Assembly: GCA_900538575.1 (NCBI GenBank)
Contig: UPZA01000010.1
Location: 30,322 to 94,321, forward strand
DNA: 64,000 bases
Direction of reading: 5' to 3'
DNA from: an uncultured Ruminococcus sp.
Lineage (GTDB): Bacteria; Bacillota; Clostridia; Oscillospirales; Ruminococcaceae
A program made the position numbers and the translations under genes. The notes below the pieces were generated by a model. It was not told the origin of the DNA. It saw only the letters and a program-made list of their open reading frames with translations, and searched no databases. Positions 29,883-39,021 of this stretch are shown piece by piece. The stretch's first letter is position 1; each line of letters starts with the position of its first letter.

Positions 29883-29912
29883 AACCCTCAGGAAATAAAA
29901 ATCCTGAGGGTT
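29883..29912 (-). terminator. Terminator behind the GNAT remnant
   Basis: 11-bp perfect stem AACCCTCAGGA/TCCTGAGGGTT (29883-29893, 29902-29912). On the minus strand it is followed by TGTTTCTG. It probably once terminated the full-length acetyltransferase gene, and can also stop the exporter operon. Confidence 0.7.
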
Positions 29913-29934
29913 GATAAATTTAATTACTGTTAAA

Positions 29935-30030
29935 CTAAAAGCTATAGTTAAAATTCAGCCTGTAATTGAAGATTTCTATTTCAGCAAGTCTTGATGTATC
30001 ATCTTGTCTTGCTTGACGTATATTAATCAT
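29935..30030 (-). pseudogene. Truncated GNAT acetyltransferase gene
   Basis: A 31-codon frame with a good ribosome site (GAGG, 7 nt before the ATG). It encodes 'MINIRQARQDDTSRLAEIEI' and then 'FNYRLNFNYSF', which looks like the first beta-strand and helix of GNAT N-acetyltransferases (family starts often read 'MIxIRxAxxxDxxRIAEIxxFNxRxNF'). It then stops, followed directly by a terminator. The rest of the domain is absent, so this is an internally deleted gene. Confidence 0.65.
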
Positions 30031-30108
30031 TTTTTTACCTCAAATTTCTGTTTATTGCTTTTAATTATAACAAAGTAAACGATATGAGTCAATACAATAA
30101 AAATACTT

Positions 30109-30140
30109 AAAGCCTTTGATACTTTAACTTCAAAGGCTTT
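30109..30140 (-). terminator. Terminator of pdxST
   Basis: 11-bp stem AAAGCCTTTGA/TCAAAGGCTTT (30109-30119, 30130-30140), followed on the minus strand by a T-rich stretch (AAGTATTTTTATTG), 22 nt after the pdxT stop. Confidence 0.8.
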
Positions 30141-30161
30141 TGGTATTTTAATCATCGTTTT

Positions 30162-30734
30162 TTAACTATTTCCGCATATTTTTTCTAAAAAATATCTGTG
30201 CACTGAAACGTCGTTTGTAAGCTCCGGATGGAATGCGGTAACAAGCTGCTTATCCTGTCTTGCCGCGACTATTTTGCCTCCGCAGACAGCAAGAGGCTTA
30301 ACCCCTTCGCCTGCCTCTTCGATATACGGCGCTCTTATAAAAGTCATTGGGATTTTTCCTATTTCGTCAAAGCTTTCTTCCGCGTTGAAGCTTCCGAGCT
30401 GACGTCCGTAGGCGTTTCTTTTGGCGGTAATCCGCATTGTGCCTAAGTGAACGGATTCGTCGCCGAGGATTTTTTCCGCAAGCAGAATAAGACCGGCGCA
30501 TGTGCCGAATACGGGCATACCGTCCTGTATAAGCTTTCTCAGCGGATTCATTAATTCAAGCTCGTTTAAGAGCTTTCCCATGACCGTGCTTTCTCCGCCC
30601 GGCAGCACCGCCGCGTCCATGCCCTGCTCTATATCCTTTTTCTGCCTTATTTCAAAGACATCGGCGCCTAAAGACGCAAGCATTTTTTCATGTTCAGTAA
30701 ACGCTCCCTGTAAAGCCAGTACGCCGACCTTCAT
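30162..30734 (-). CDS. pdxT: Pyridoxal 5'-phosphate synthase glutaminase subunit
   Basis: A 190-residue class I glutaminase. The nucleophile is Cys79 in 'FGTCAGLI', with the His-Glu pair in 'AFHPELTND'; 'LPGGEST' forms the oxyanion strand. It supplies ammonia to PdxS. Its start overlaps the end of pdxS, as in most Firmicutes. Confidence 0.97.
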   Translation of the reverse strand: MKVGVLALQGAFTEHEKMLASLGADVFEIRQKKDIEQGMDAAVLPGGESTVMGKLLNELELMNPLRKLIQDGMPVFGTCAGLILLAEKILGDESVHLGTMRITAKRNAYGRQLGSFNAEESFDEIGKIPMTFIRAPYIEEAGEGVKPLAVCGGKIVAARQDKQLVTAFHPELTNDVSVHRYFLEKICGNS

Positions 30735-31609
30735 TATTTCCCTCTTTCTGCCATAAGCAAAGCTATTTCCTGCTCGTTTATTCCGACCATTGCTTCTCCG
30801 AGATCCTCGGAAAGCTCTGCGAGCATTTTGTAATCGTTAAAATTGGTTACGGCTTTTACTATTGCAGCCGCACGTTTGGCGGGATTTCCCGATTTGAAGA
30901 TTCCCGAACCGACGAATACTCCCTCTGCGCCAAGCTGCATCATAAGAGCGGCGTCCGCCGGAGTCGCAACGCCTCCCGCCGCAAAGTTTACAACAGGCAG
31001 TCTTTTGTTTTCTGCAACATATCTTACAAGGTCATAATCAACCTGCAAGTCCTTTGCCGCCTGATAAAGCTCGTCTTCGGACATTGACGAAATTCTGCGG
31101 ATTTCTCCCTGCATCGTTCTCATATGTCTGACAGCCTGAACGACATCTCCGGTACCAGGCTCGCCCTTTGTTCTTATCATAGACGCGCCCTCGCTGATTC
31201 TTCTGAGAGCTTCCCCTAAATCCTTGGCGCCGCATACGAACGGAACCTCGAATTTTGTCTTGTCGATATGATATTTATCATCGGCCGGCGAGAGCACTTC
31301 GCTTTCATCTATATAGTCAATTTCTATAGCCTGCAAAATCTGAGCCTCGGCAAAATGTCCTATCCTGCATTTTGCCATAACCGGTATTGACACCGCCTCC
31401 TGTATTCCCTTTATCATTTTAGGATCGCTCATTCTGGCGACGCCTCCTGCCGCCCTTATATCGGCAGGTATCCTTTCAAGCGCCATTACCGCGCATGCAC
31501 CGGCCTTTTCAGCTATTTCCGCCTGTTCGGGAGTTGTAACGTCCATAATAACTCCGCCCTTGAGCATCTGTGCAAGCTCCTTATTCAGTTCATAACGGTT
31601 ATTTGCCAT
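30734..31609 (-). CDS. pdxS: Pyridoxal 5'-phosphate synthase catalytic subunit
   Basis: A 291-residue TIM-barrel enzyme of the PdxS/SNZ family, very strongly conserved: '[21 protein letters not shown]', '[23 protein letters not shown]', the Lys of 'VMAKCRIGH' and '[18 protein letters not shown]'. It makes PLP from ribose 5-phosphate, glyceraldehyde 3-phosphate and ammonia. ATG 31609 is preferred because GGAG sits just upstream within a longer frame starting at 31621. Divergent from pdxR. Confidence 0.97.
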   Translation of the reverse strand: MANNRYELNKELAQMLKGGVIMDVTTPEQAEIAEKAGACAVMALERIPADIRAAGGVARMSDPKMIKGIQEAVSIPVMAKCRIGHFAEAQILQAIEIDYIDESEVLSPADDKYHIDKTKFEVPFVCGAKDLGEALRRISEGASMIRTKGEPGTGDVVQAVRHMRTMQGEIRRISSMSEDELYQAAKDLQVDYDLVRYVAENKRLPVVNFAAGGVATPADAALMMQLGAEGVFVGSGIFKSGNPAKRAAAIVKAVTNFNDYKMLAELSEDLGEAMVGINEQEIALLMAERGK

Positions 31610-31714
31610 ATTAATCTCCATTCTGCCGCTTTCGGAATCAGCGAATATAGTAATGAAAATATCTCTGCGGCTTTATGTATTTTCATTTGATCTGTCGTAC
31701 TAACGATTTATCAG

Positions 31715-31783
31715 TATAATATTAATATTTTTTACGCTGATTGCCGCTTGACTGTTTTTATAAAGTACGATATAATATTAATA
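31715..31783. promoter_or_regulatory. pdxS-pdxR control region with a repeated 13-mer
   Basis: TATAATATTAATA occurs twice in direct orientation (31715-31727 and 31771-31783). The second copy is the -10 element of a plus-strand promoter TTGACT (31748-31753), 17-nt spacer, TATAAT (31771-31776) for pdxR. The first overlaps a possible minus-strand -10 (TATACT) for pdxS that lacks a good -35. This fits a regulator that represses itself and activates pdxST, as known for PdxR proteins; the site assignment is inference. Confidence 0.6.
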
Positions 31784-31840
31784 CTGAATTGACATTATTT
31801 CAATAACCAATTTTAATATTTTTTATAAGGTCGATTTTAT

Positions 31841-33238
31841 ATGCTAACTTTTAATTTAGATCCTCAATCTCATATTCCGTTATACAGTCAGCTTTACAGC
31901 GCTGTCAGAAGCTCTATAGAAAAAGGTGAAATAGCCGCAGGAGAGCGGCTGCCGTCGAAAAGAGAGCTTGCCTCGCATCTGAAAATAAGCGTTGTTACAG
32001 TTGAAAGCGCTTATTCTCAGCTTTGCGCGGAGGGCTATATTCATTCGAAGCCGGGCAGCGGTTTTTATGCTGAAAAAATACAATCAAGGCTTGCTTCTGA
32101 AAATATGGATATTCCGCATATAGACAAGGAGCCGCCGGAAGACAATTATAAATATGATTTTGGTACTAACCGCGCTGACACGGCCTTCTTTCCGTTTTCA
32201 TCATGGGCAAAGCTTTCAAGGGAGGTGCTGAACAGTCAAAGCGAAGATCTGCTTAATTCCTGCGGTCCTTATGGTACGGCGGAGCTGAGAGTGCAGATAG
32301 CGGCATATCTTAAAAGCTTCCGCGGTATGAATGTAAACCCAAAACAAATCGTTGTGGGAGCGGGCTCAGAATATCTTACGGGACTTATTATACAGTTATT
32401 GGGGAGGGAACGTTCCTATGGAATAGAAAATCCCGGATATGGGAAAATATATCGAATATTCAAGCAAAACTGCATGAAAACTGTGCCGATAGCTATGGAC
32501 GGTTACGGCGCGGATATAAGAAATGTATTTGATAATACTGATATTTTTCATATTACGCCCTCCCATCACTTTCCACTCGGAACAATAATGCCCGTCAGCC
32601 GCCGTCAGGAAATTTTAGGCATGGTTTATTCTGAAAACGGAAAATATATAATTGAGGACGATTACGACAGTGAATTCAGATTTTCCGGTAAACCGATACC
32701 GACTCTTCAAAGCATGGATACCGGCGAACGCGTTATATATATTAATACTTTCACAAAGACGCTTGCTCCGTCAATGAGAATAAGCTATATGGTTCTTCCG
32801 CCTCATCTTGTAACGGCCTACCGTAAAAGGCTTGGATTTTACGCCTGCACTGTTCCGGTTTTCGAGCAAATTACTTTATCGGAATTTTTAAAGCAGGGTT
32901 TCTTTGAGAGGCATATCAGCCGCATGAGAAAGCTTTACAGAAAGAAGCGGGACATTTTTCTGACAGCGGCGGAGGAATGGAAAAGAAAAGGGACGGTTAT
33001 TATAAGCGGTGAGGATTCGGGACTTCATTTTCTTATGCGCGTCAGAAATTCAATGACTGAAAGCGGGCTTTTGGAGTCGGCGGCGGCACACGGAATAGGA
33101 ATTCACGGATTGTCCGAATATTACTGGACGGATAAAGAGTCGGCGCCTGAAAGCCGAATCGTCATAGGCTATTCGGGAATGGACGGCGAAGCGATAAGAG
33201 AAGCGGCCTCACTGCTTGGAGAAATATGGAGACTTTAA
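31841..33238 (+). CDS. pdxR: MocR/PdxR-type regulator (GntR HTH fused to aminotransferase-like domain)
   Basis: A 465-residue fusion. Residues about 10-78 are a GntR winged helix ('PLYSQLYSAVRSSIEKGEIAAGERLPSKRELASHL'); residues about 105-465 are a fold-type I aminotransferase domain with the PLP lysine in 'NTFTKTLAPSMRISYM' and 'EDDYDSEFRF'. Divergence from pdxST strongly suggests it is the PLP-sensing activator PdxR. Confidence 0.9.
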   Translation: MLTFNLDPQSHIPLYSQLYSAVRSSIEKGEIAAGERLPSKRELASHLKISVVTVESAYSQLCAEGYIHSKPGSGFYAEKIQSRLASENMDIPHIDKEPPEDNYKYDFGTNRADTAFFPFSSWAKLSREVLNSQSEDLLNSCGPYGTAELRVQIAAYLKSFRGMNVNPKQIVVGAGSEYLTGLIIQLLGRERSYGIENPGYGKIYRIFKQNCMKTVPIAMDGYGADIRNVFDNTDIFHITPSHHFPLGTIMPVSRRQEILGMVYSENGKYIIEDDYDSEFRFSGKPIPTLQSMDTGERVIYINTFTKTLAPSMRISYMVLPPHLVTAYRKRLGFYACTVPVFEQITLSEFLKQGFFERHISRMRKLYRKKRDIFLTAAEEWKRKGTVIISGEDSGLHFLMRVRNSMTESGLLESAAAHGIGIHGLSEYYWTDKESAPESRIVIGYSGMDGEAIREAASLLGEIWRL

Positions 33239-33246
33239 AATAATAA

Positions 33247-33276
33247 AAAAGTACCGGATATTATTCCGGTACTTTT
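33247..33276. terminator. Bidirectional terminator between pdxR and the GH94 gene
   Basis: 12-bp perfect stem AAAAGTACCGGA/TCCGGTACTTTT (33247-33258, 33265-33276) between convergent genes. Confidence 0.88.
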
Positions 33277-33289
33277 CATATATAATATA

Positions 33290-35686
33290 TTAACCCATTA
33301 TAACTGTGATTTTGTTTTCTGTCGCGAGCTTATCAGCCGGAATGTAATTACCCTCCAGTTTTTCTCCGTTGAGTACGATTTCCCTTACTCCGCTCTGAAC
33401 ATGCTCCGCATTCTGAACTTCAATAGAAAGCTGTTTTCCTCTGAATGATTTCTCGATTCTGAAACCGTCCCATTCAGATGGAATTGCAGGAGAAACAGTC
33501 AGTCCGTCGGCGTCGGGACGCATTCCGCAGATACCCTCCACACAGCCAACCATAACAGTTGAGGCTGTTCCGGTAAGCCAATGAACATGAGAGCGTCCCT
33601 CATAAGGAGAAGCCTTGCTTTCAGTGAACTGTCCGTGAGCATAAGGCTCGATAACTCTTATTTCCGCCTTGTCGTTCATTGCCGCCGGAGAGCTTTCCAT
33701 AAAGTATTCAAACGCTCTGTCGCCGTGACCTATCAGAGATTCGGCAAGAATGAGCCAGCCCTGCGACTGAGAGAATATTCCCCCGTTTTCCTTTGTATCG
33801 GCGTTGAAAATATGCATTAAAGCGCCGTCAAAGTAATGATCCTTATAGGGAGGATCTAAAAGCTTAGCGCCGTATGGAGTATTGAGTATATCGTGAACGC
33901 TGTTCAAAGCGTCCTCCGCCTGCTTGTTCGAAGCGAATTTTGAGATTACGCTCCAGCTCTGAGGATTAAGCCACATGCTTGCTTCAGGATCGTTCTTTGC
34001 TCCTACGATTACGCCGTCTTCGCGTATTCCTCTTATAAATCTGTCCTCGTCCCAGCACTTTTCAAGCGACGCGCCTAATTCGGACTGAACCTTTTCAATA
34101 TAAGAAACATATTCTATATCGTTTCTTTCAGCCGCCATATCCTTTATTACAGACATTGCATAATAAAGCTGGAATGCTACAAAGGTGGATTCGCCCTTTG
34201 CGCCCATTCTCAGGCAGTCGTTCCAATCGGCGTGAAGTCCGGCCGGCATAGCGTGAGCGCCGAGTCTTTCCATTGAAAAGCGTATGGCGTTTTTAAGATG
34301 ATCGTAAACTGAAGCCTCGCCGCCGTTGGCATATACGATTACCTCGTCAAGAAAGCTCTTGTTGCCGCTTTCTCCGATATATTTAACGATAGTCGGAAAC
34401 AGCCATAATGCATCGTCTGCACGGTATGAAGGGTGTCCTGTTTCCTTAACGTATTCCGGATCGTCCGGCGTATTTTCATGACCGGCGTTATGATTGAATT
34501 TTACAAGAGGCAGACCGCCGCCGTTATCAACCTGCGCCGAAAGCATAAAGCGGATTTTATCCGCCGCCATCTCCGGATCAAGGTGAATAATGCCCTGTAT
34601 GTCTTGAACGGTGTCGCGGTAGCCGTAGCCGTTTCTGAGTCCGCAGTAAACGAATGAAGCCGCTCTTGACCATATAAAGGTTATAAAGCACTGGAAAGCG
34701 TTCCATACGTTTATCATATTATTAAATTCTTCTGACGGAGTTTCAACCTGAAAACGGTTGAGAGTAGAATGCCAGTAGCTCTTAAGCTCTGCTATTTCCC
34801 TGTCCGCCCTGCCTTTTTCCTTGTATTCCTCAAGGATAGCGCTTGCTTCCCTGTTATCCTTCTGACCTAAAATATATATAAGCTCGGCAGTCTGTCCCGG
34901 CTCAAGAGTAATATCCGATTGCAGCGCTCCGCAGGAGTTGGAGTTATAATTCATAGAGCCGTCAAGCCTGCCCTTTTCAACTGCCTCGGGATTTGAATAG
35001 GTTCTGTAAGAGCCGATAAAGCTGTCGGGATTTCCGCAGGCTGCCGTCACGTCGGCGCCTACCATACCGAAAAATCTTTCGCGGTGGTTTGAGCCTGTTT
35101 CGTCCCTGCTTGAATTTTCGTTGATGTGCTGAAGAATCTTGTTGCCCTCAAAGCTTGTTCTGGTAATAAAAAGCGTATACTGCAGATTTACCTGATCCTG
35201 TTCATAGTTGTTGTCATTGGTAAATTCCACAAAGCCGAAAACAGAAAGCTTTCTTGGCTTTGAATCGTTATTTGTTATTTTGCTGCGCCATACCTCGTAG
35301 GTTTTTCCGTTCGGCACATAATAAGCGGTTTCAGCGGCTATATTCTCATATTCCGAGCTTATAACCGTATAAGCGGTACCGTGGCGGCATTCGCTTTTAT
35401 ACTTGTCCAGAGGCTTTCCCACAGGCTGCCATGAAGCAGACCAGTAATCAGCCGTATCGTTATCTCTTATATAGATATAACGGCCGGGCAGAGCCATCAT
35501 GGAATTGAAGCGGAAACGGCTGATTCTGCCGTTGGCGCCGGATTTTACAAAGCTATAGCCGGCGGCATTGTTTGAAATGATAGCGCCGTATTCAGGCGAG
35601 CCGAGGTAATTCACCCACGGCGCCGGCGTATCAGGCTTAGTTATGACATATTCCTTGTTTTTAAGGTCAAAATAACCATAGTTCAT
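33290..35686 (-). CDS. GH94 glycoside phosphorylase (cellobiose / diacetylchitobiose type)
   Basis: A 798-residue family GH94 enzyme, the length of cellobiose and N,N'-diacetylchitobiose phosphorylases. The N-terminus 'YGYFDLKNKEYVITKPDTPAPWVNYLGS' and 'NGYGYRDTVQDIQG' are family signatures; the catalytic acid lies in 'ADWNDCL' (Asp487/Asp490). The enzymes cleave beta-linked disaccharides with phosphate, saving ATP. 'APW.NYLG' and the region near residue 235-255 look closer to the chitobiose type, but specificity cannot be settled. No signal peptide, so it is cytoplasmic. AAAGGAG precedes the ATG. It stands alone, with no transporter next to it. Confidence 0.88.
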   Translation of the reverse strand: MNYGYFDLKNKEYVITKPDTPAPWVNYLGSPEYGAIISNNAAGYSFVKSGANGRISRFRFNSMMALPGRYIYIRDNDTADYWSASWQPVGKPLDKYKSECRHGTAYTVISSEYENIAAETAYYVPNGKTYEVWRSKITNNDSKPRKLSVFGFVEFTNDNNYEQDQVNLQYTLFITRTSFEGNKILQHINENSSRDETGSNHRERFFGMVGADVTAACGNPDSFIGSYRTYSNPEAVEKGRLDGSMNYNSNSCGALQSDITLEPGQTAELIYILGQKDNREASAILEEYKEKGRADREIAELKSYWHSTLNRFQVETPSEEFNNMINVWNAFQCFITFIWSRAASFVYCGLRNGYGYRDTVQDIQGIIHLDPEMAADKIRFMLSAQVDNGGGLPLVKFNHNAGHENTPDDPEYVKETGHPSYRADDALWLFPTIVKYIGESGNKSFLDEVIVYANGGEASVYDHLKNAIRFSMERLGAHAMPAGLHADWNDCLRMGAKGESTFVAFQLYYAMSVIKDMAAERNDIEYVSYIEKVQSELGASLEKCWDEDRFIRGIREDGVIVGAKNDPEASMWLNPQSWSVISKFASNKQAEDALNSVHDILNTPYGAKLLDPPYKDHYFDGALMHIFNADTKENGGIFSQSQGWLILAESLIGHGDRAFEYFMESSPAAMNDKAEIRVIEPYAHGQFTESKASPYEGRSHVHWLTGTASTVMVGCVEGICGMRPDADGLTVSPAIPSEWDGFRIEKSFRGKQLSIEVQNAEHVQSGVREIVLNGEKLEGNYIPADKLATENKITVIMG

Positions 35687-35943
35687 CGTCAGATCTCCTT
35701 TTAGCTGAATAGTAAAAGATTCGCTTCGCCTTCCGGCATAAAGCTAATAATATGATACCATTTAATAAGATATATTTCAAGGGGGTATATAAAATTTTTT
35801 CTTTTGTCTATCAGGTATATTAATGAAAGGAATTTTTTTATTTAACACTTCCATTTTTTATGGAAAAGTAGTATAATAATAAAGATTAAGCAAAAGACTA
35901 TTAAGATTGGAGGTTTTTCCTTTTCGGGAAATACGTACTTAAC

Positions 35944-37080
35944 ATGAAACCATATCTTAAAAGAGCGTGGGCGGAAATAAGTCTGAGCGCACTTGAAAAA
36001 AACATAAGAGCGATTAAATCAACGCTTTTCAGGGAAACGTCTTTGATGGCCGTAATTAAGGCTAACGCTTACGGTCACGGCGAGGACGGCATACTGAAAA
36101 AGCTTTGCGAATGCGGAGTAAAATATTTTGCCGTATCTAATCTTGACGAGGCGGTGAGCGTCAGAAGTCATTGTCCCGAGGGAGAAATACTTATTCTCGG
36201 CTACACTCCCCCTGAGTTTGCGGATGAGCTTGTAGAAAATAACATAATACAGGGAGTGCTTTCGCTTGACTACGCCGGAGAGCTATGCAAAAACGCCAAG
36301 GCGGCGGTTCGCTGTCATATAAAGATAGACACCGGAATGGGCAGAATAGGACTTAAATATCGCGCTCCGGAGGAATGCGCCGTCGAAATAAGAAATATTC
36401 TCTCGCTTGATAAACTGAGCGTAGAAGGATTATACACTCATTTTGCGGCAGCCGACGCAGTTGATGAGGAAAGCTGTGAATATACCGAACGTCAGGCGGA
36501 TTTTATTATCAGAACCTACGATCTTCTTAAATCAGAAGGAATCGTTCTTCCGCACCTGCATTTCCTCAACAGCGCAGGGCTTTGCTATCACAACAATAAA
36601 AGAAGCACTCTTGCCCGGGCGGGAATTATAATGTATGGGCTTCACCCTAATTACCCGTTGAAGCTGCCGATAGAGGTAGAGCCGGTAATGACGCTCAAGG
36701 CTGTCGTTTCTCAGGTCAAGGAGCTTGGGAAGGGAGACAGTGTAAGCTACGGCAGAATATACCGCGCGCCTGAGGATAATATAAGGGCCGCGACGGTAAC
36801 GGTCGGTTATGCGGACGGCTATTCAAGGCTTCTTTCTGAAAAGGCGGAGGTACTGGTAAACGGGAAGCGATGTCCTGTTATAGGCAGAATATGCATGGAT
36901 CAGCTTGTGCTGGACGTTTCGCATGCCGGAAACGTCAGGGAGGGCGATATTGTTACGCTTATAGGAAGAGACGGAAACGAAGAAATAACCGCCGACGAGC
37001 TTGCGTCGCTTTACGGAACTATCGGCTATGAGGTCGTATGCGGCATATCTAAAAGAGTGCCCAGAATATATGTGGACTAA
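35944..37080 (+). CDS. alr: Alanine racemase
   Basis: A 378-residue fold-type III PLP enzyme. Lys39 in 'AVIKANAYGHG' binds PLP; the opposite catalytic Tyr is in 'VSYGRIYRA'; 'GRICMDQLVLDVS' is the family block. It supplies D-alanine for peptidoglycan and wall polymers. Unusually, the nearest good ribosome site (GGAGG, about 35909) is 30 nt upstream, with a small TTTCC/GGAAA hairpin between that could bring it closer to the ATG. Confidence 0.95.
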   Translation: MKPYLKRAWAEISLSALEKNIRAIKSTLFRETSLMAVIKANAYGHGEDGILKKLCECGVKYFAVSNLDEAVSVRSHCPEGEILILGYTPPEFADELVENNIIQGVLSLDYAGELCKNAKAAVRCHIKIDTGMGRIGLKYRAPEECAVEIRNILSLDKLSVEGLYTHFAAADAVDEESCEYTERQADFIIRTYDLLKSEGIVLPHLHFLNSAGLCYHNNKRSTLARAGIIMYGLHPNYPLKLPIEVEPVMTLKAVVSQVKELGKGDSVSYGRIYRAPEDNIRAATVTVGYADGYSRLLSEKAEVLVNGKRCPVIGRICMDQLVLDVSHAGNVREGDIVTLIGRDGNEEITADELASLYGTIGYEVVCGISKRVPRIYVD

Positions 37081-37101
37081 CGATATTTGGAGGAATATGA
37101 T

Positions 37102-38685
37102 TTGACTGAATTACAAAGGGAAATAAACAAAAGGCGCACGTTCGCCATTATATCGCATCCTGACGCCGGAAAAACCACTCTTACCGAAAAGCTTCTGCTT
37201 TACGGAGGCGCAATAAATCAGGCGGGCAGCGTTAAAGGAAAAAAATCAGACAGACACGCGGTTTCGGACTGGATGGAGATAGAAAAACAGAGAGGAATCT
37301 CGGTTACGTCATCTGTGCTTCAGTTCCGTTACAGGGATTTCTGCATAAATATTCTGGATACGCCGGGACATCAGGACTTTTCCGAGGACACCTACCGAAC
37401 GCTGATGGCTGCGGATTCCGCGATAATGGTTATCGACGCGTCGAAGGGGGTTGAAAACCAGACCAGAAAGCTTTTTAAGGTTTGCGTAATGAGGAATATA
37501 CCGATATTTACGTTTATAAATAAAATGGACAGAGAATCGCGTAATCCCTTCGATCTTCTTGAACAGATAGAAGATGAGCTTGGCATAAAAACCTATCCCG
37601 TAAACTGGCCTATCGGATCGGGCAGGGAATTCAAGGGCGTTTACGACCGCGGAACAGGTCGTATAATCAGCTTTGAGGCGAACGGCGGAAGCCGTCAGGC
37701 GGACGCGGTAGAGGCAAGTCTTTCCGACAGTTCTCTTGACAGTCTTATCGGCGCAGAGCGTCGTGAAGCTCTCGTGGAGGATATTGAATTGCTCGACGGT
37801 GCAAGCGAGGAATTTGATATGGAACAGGTAAGAAACGGAAAGCTTTCTCCGGTATTTTTTGGCTCAGCGCTTACCAATTTCGGAGTACAGCCGTTTTTGG
37901 AAAGCTTTCTTGATATGACCACATCTCCGCTTCCGAGAATCTGCGCCGAGGGAAGCGCGGATCCGTTTGACGAGGAATTTTCAGCCTTCGTGTTCAAAAT
38001 ACAGGCGAACATGAATAAAGCTCATCGTGACAGACTGACGTTTATGAGAATATGCTCGGGTAAGTTCGAAAGGGATATGGAGGTTGTGCATGTCCAGAGC
38101 GGCAAGAAAATGCGTCTTTCGCAGCCCCAGCAGATGATGGCGCAGGAGCGTGAAATAATTGAAAGCGCGTATGCGGGAGATATAATCGGCGTTTTTGATC
38201 CCGGTATTTTCTCTATCGGCGACACTGTTTGCTCTCCGAAAAAAAAGGTTACCTTTGAGGGCATACCTACCTTCGCCCCCGAGCATTTTGCAAGGATTAG
38301 GCATAAGGATACCCTGAAGAGAAAGCAGTTTGTCAAGGGTACGGAACAGATTGCGCAGGAGGGCGCAATTCAGATATTCAAGGAGCCTTATACCGGTATG
38401 GAGGAGGTTATTGTCGGAGTTGTCGGCGTTTTGCAGTTCGAGGTATTCGAATACCGCATGAAAAACGAATATAACGTTGAGATAATCCGCGAGCCTCTGC
38501 CGTATTCATATATCAGATGGATTGATAAAAGTCCCGTCGAGCCTAAGGAGCTTATAATAAGCTCAGATACAAAGCTTGTTCAGGATTTCAAGGATAATTT
38601 CCTGCTGCTGTTTTCAAGCGAATGGAACATTAAATGGGCTTTGGATAAAAACGAGGGGCTGGAGCTTTCAGACTTCAACAGATAA
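37102..38685 (+). CDS. prfC: Peptide chain release factor 3
   Basis: A translational GTPase of 527 residues: G1 'SHPDAGKTTL', switch region 'QRGISVTSSV', G3 'DTPGHQDFSEDTYRTL', G4 'NKMDRE', then domains II-III ending 'WNIKWALDKN'. RF3 recycles RF1/RF2 from the ribosome. A TTG start at 37102 is chosen: the protein then begins 'MTELQREINKRRTFAIISHPDAGKT', like other RF3s, and GGAGG (37089-37093) lies 8 nt before. It follows alr closely and may share its transcript. Confidence 0.95.
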   Translation: MTELQREINKRRTFAIISHPDAGKTTLTEKLLLYGGAINQAGSVKGKKSDRHAVSDWMEIEKQRGISVTSSVLQFRYRDFCINILDTPGHQDFSEDTYRTLMAADSAIMVIDASKGVENQTRKLFKVCVMRNIPIFTFINKMDRESRNPFDLLEQIEDELGIKTYPVNWPIGSGREFKGVYDRGTGRIISFEANGGSRQADAVEASLSDSSLDSLIGAERREALVEDIELLDGASEEFDMEQVRNGKLSPVFFGSALTNFGVQPFLESFLDMTTSPLPRICAEGSADPFDEEFSAFVFKIQANMNKAHRDRLTFMRICSGKFERDMEVVHVQSGKKMRLSQPQQMMAQEREIIESAYAGDIIGVFDPGIFSIGDTVCSPKKKVTFEGIPTFAPEHFARIRHKDTLKRKQFVKGTEQIAQEGAIQIFKEPYTGMEEVIVGVVGVLQFEVFEYRMKNEYNVEIIREPLPYSYIRWIDKSPVEPKELIISSDTKLVQDFKDNFLLLFSSEWNIKWALDKNEGLELSDFNR

Positions 38686-38686
38686 A

Positions 38687-38722
38687 ATAAAAGCCTTTCT
38701 GATAGAAAGGCTTTTATTTTTA
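38687..38722 (+). terminator. Terminator of prfC
   Basis: 14-bp stem (38687-38700 / 38704-38717, left arm ATAAAAGCCTTTCT) with a 3-nt loop and a T5 tail, immediately after the prfC stop. Confidence 0.9.
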
Positions 38723-38806
38723 GCTTTTAGAAAAAGCAAAGCAAAATATTTTTGCTTTATGAAAAGCAAAGAAAAGTATTTTTCATTTCTTTGCTCGCAA
38801 GATTTA

Positions 38807-39017
38807 GCTTTTACGAAAAGCATAGTAAAAGTATCTTTCATTTCTTTGCTCGCACAAAGAAACGAAACAAAGAAATGCGCCGGCTCAAACGCCGCCGGAC
38901 CGCTCATGCCGCATAAAGCGGCAAATTTTATACATTAAATTATAAAGATAACTAAATTGACGCCCATTAAAAGCTTACATATTTCGGATGGAAAAATCTC
39001 CTATGTTTTATAAGAAT
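38807..39017 (-). repeat. XRE-linked 210-bp repeat, copy 2
   Basis: Same order of blocks as copy 1 and nearly identical across the central GC-rich hairpins. Read on the minus strand it begins 4 nt after the stop of the XRE gene at 39022. The distal end has an extra partial duplicate: bases 38754-38799 repeat the 'GCTTT.YGAAAAGCA.AG.AAAGTAT..TTCATTTCTTTGCTCGCA' block found again at 38807-38854. Confidence 0.85.
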
Positions 39018-39021
39018 GTAA

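Larger units (their letters stand above)
29801..30161. other. Intergenic region with a gene remnant
   Basis: 361 nt between the ABC exporter and pdxT. It contains a truncated acetyltransferase start on the minus strand (29935-30030), the hairpin at 29883-29912 and the pdxT terminator at 30109-30140. I see nothing else. Confidence 0.5.

Noticed and set aside
38668..38907. 79-codon frame within repeat copy 2 ('GPAAFEPAHFFVSFLCASKEM')
   Set aside because: The peptide arises from the repeat and recurs in copy 3 in a different context without a ribosome site; better explained as translated repeat.
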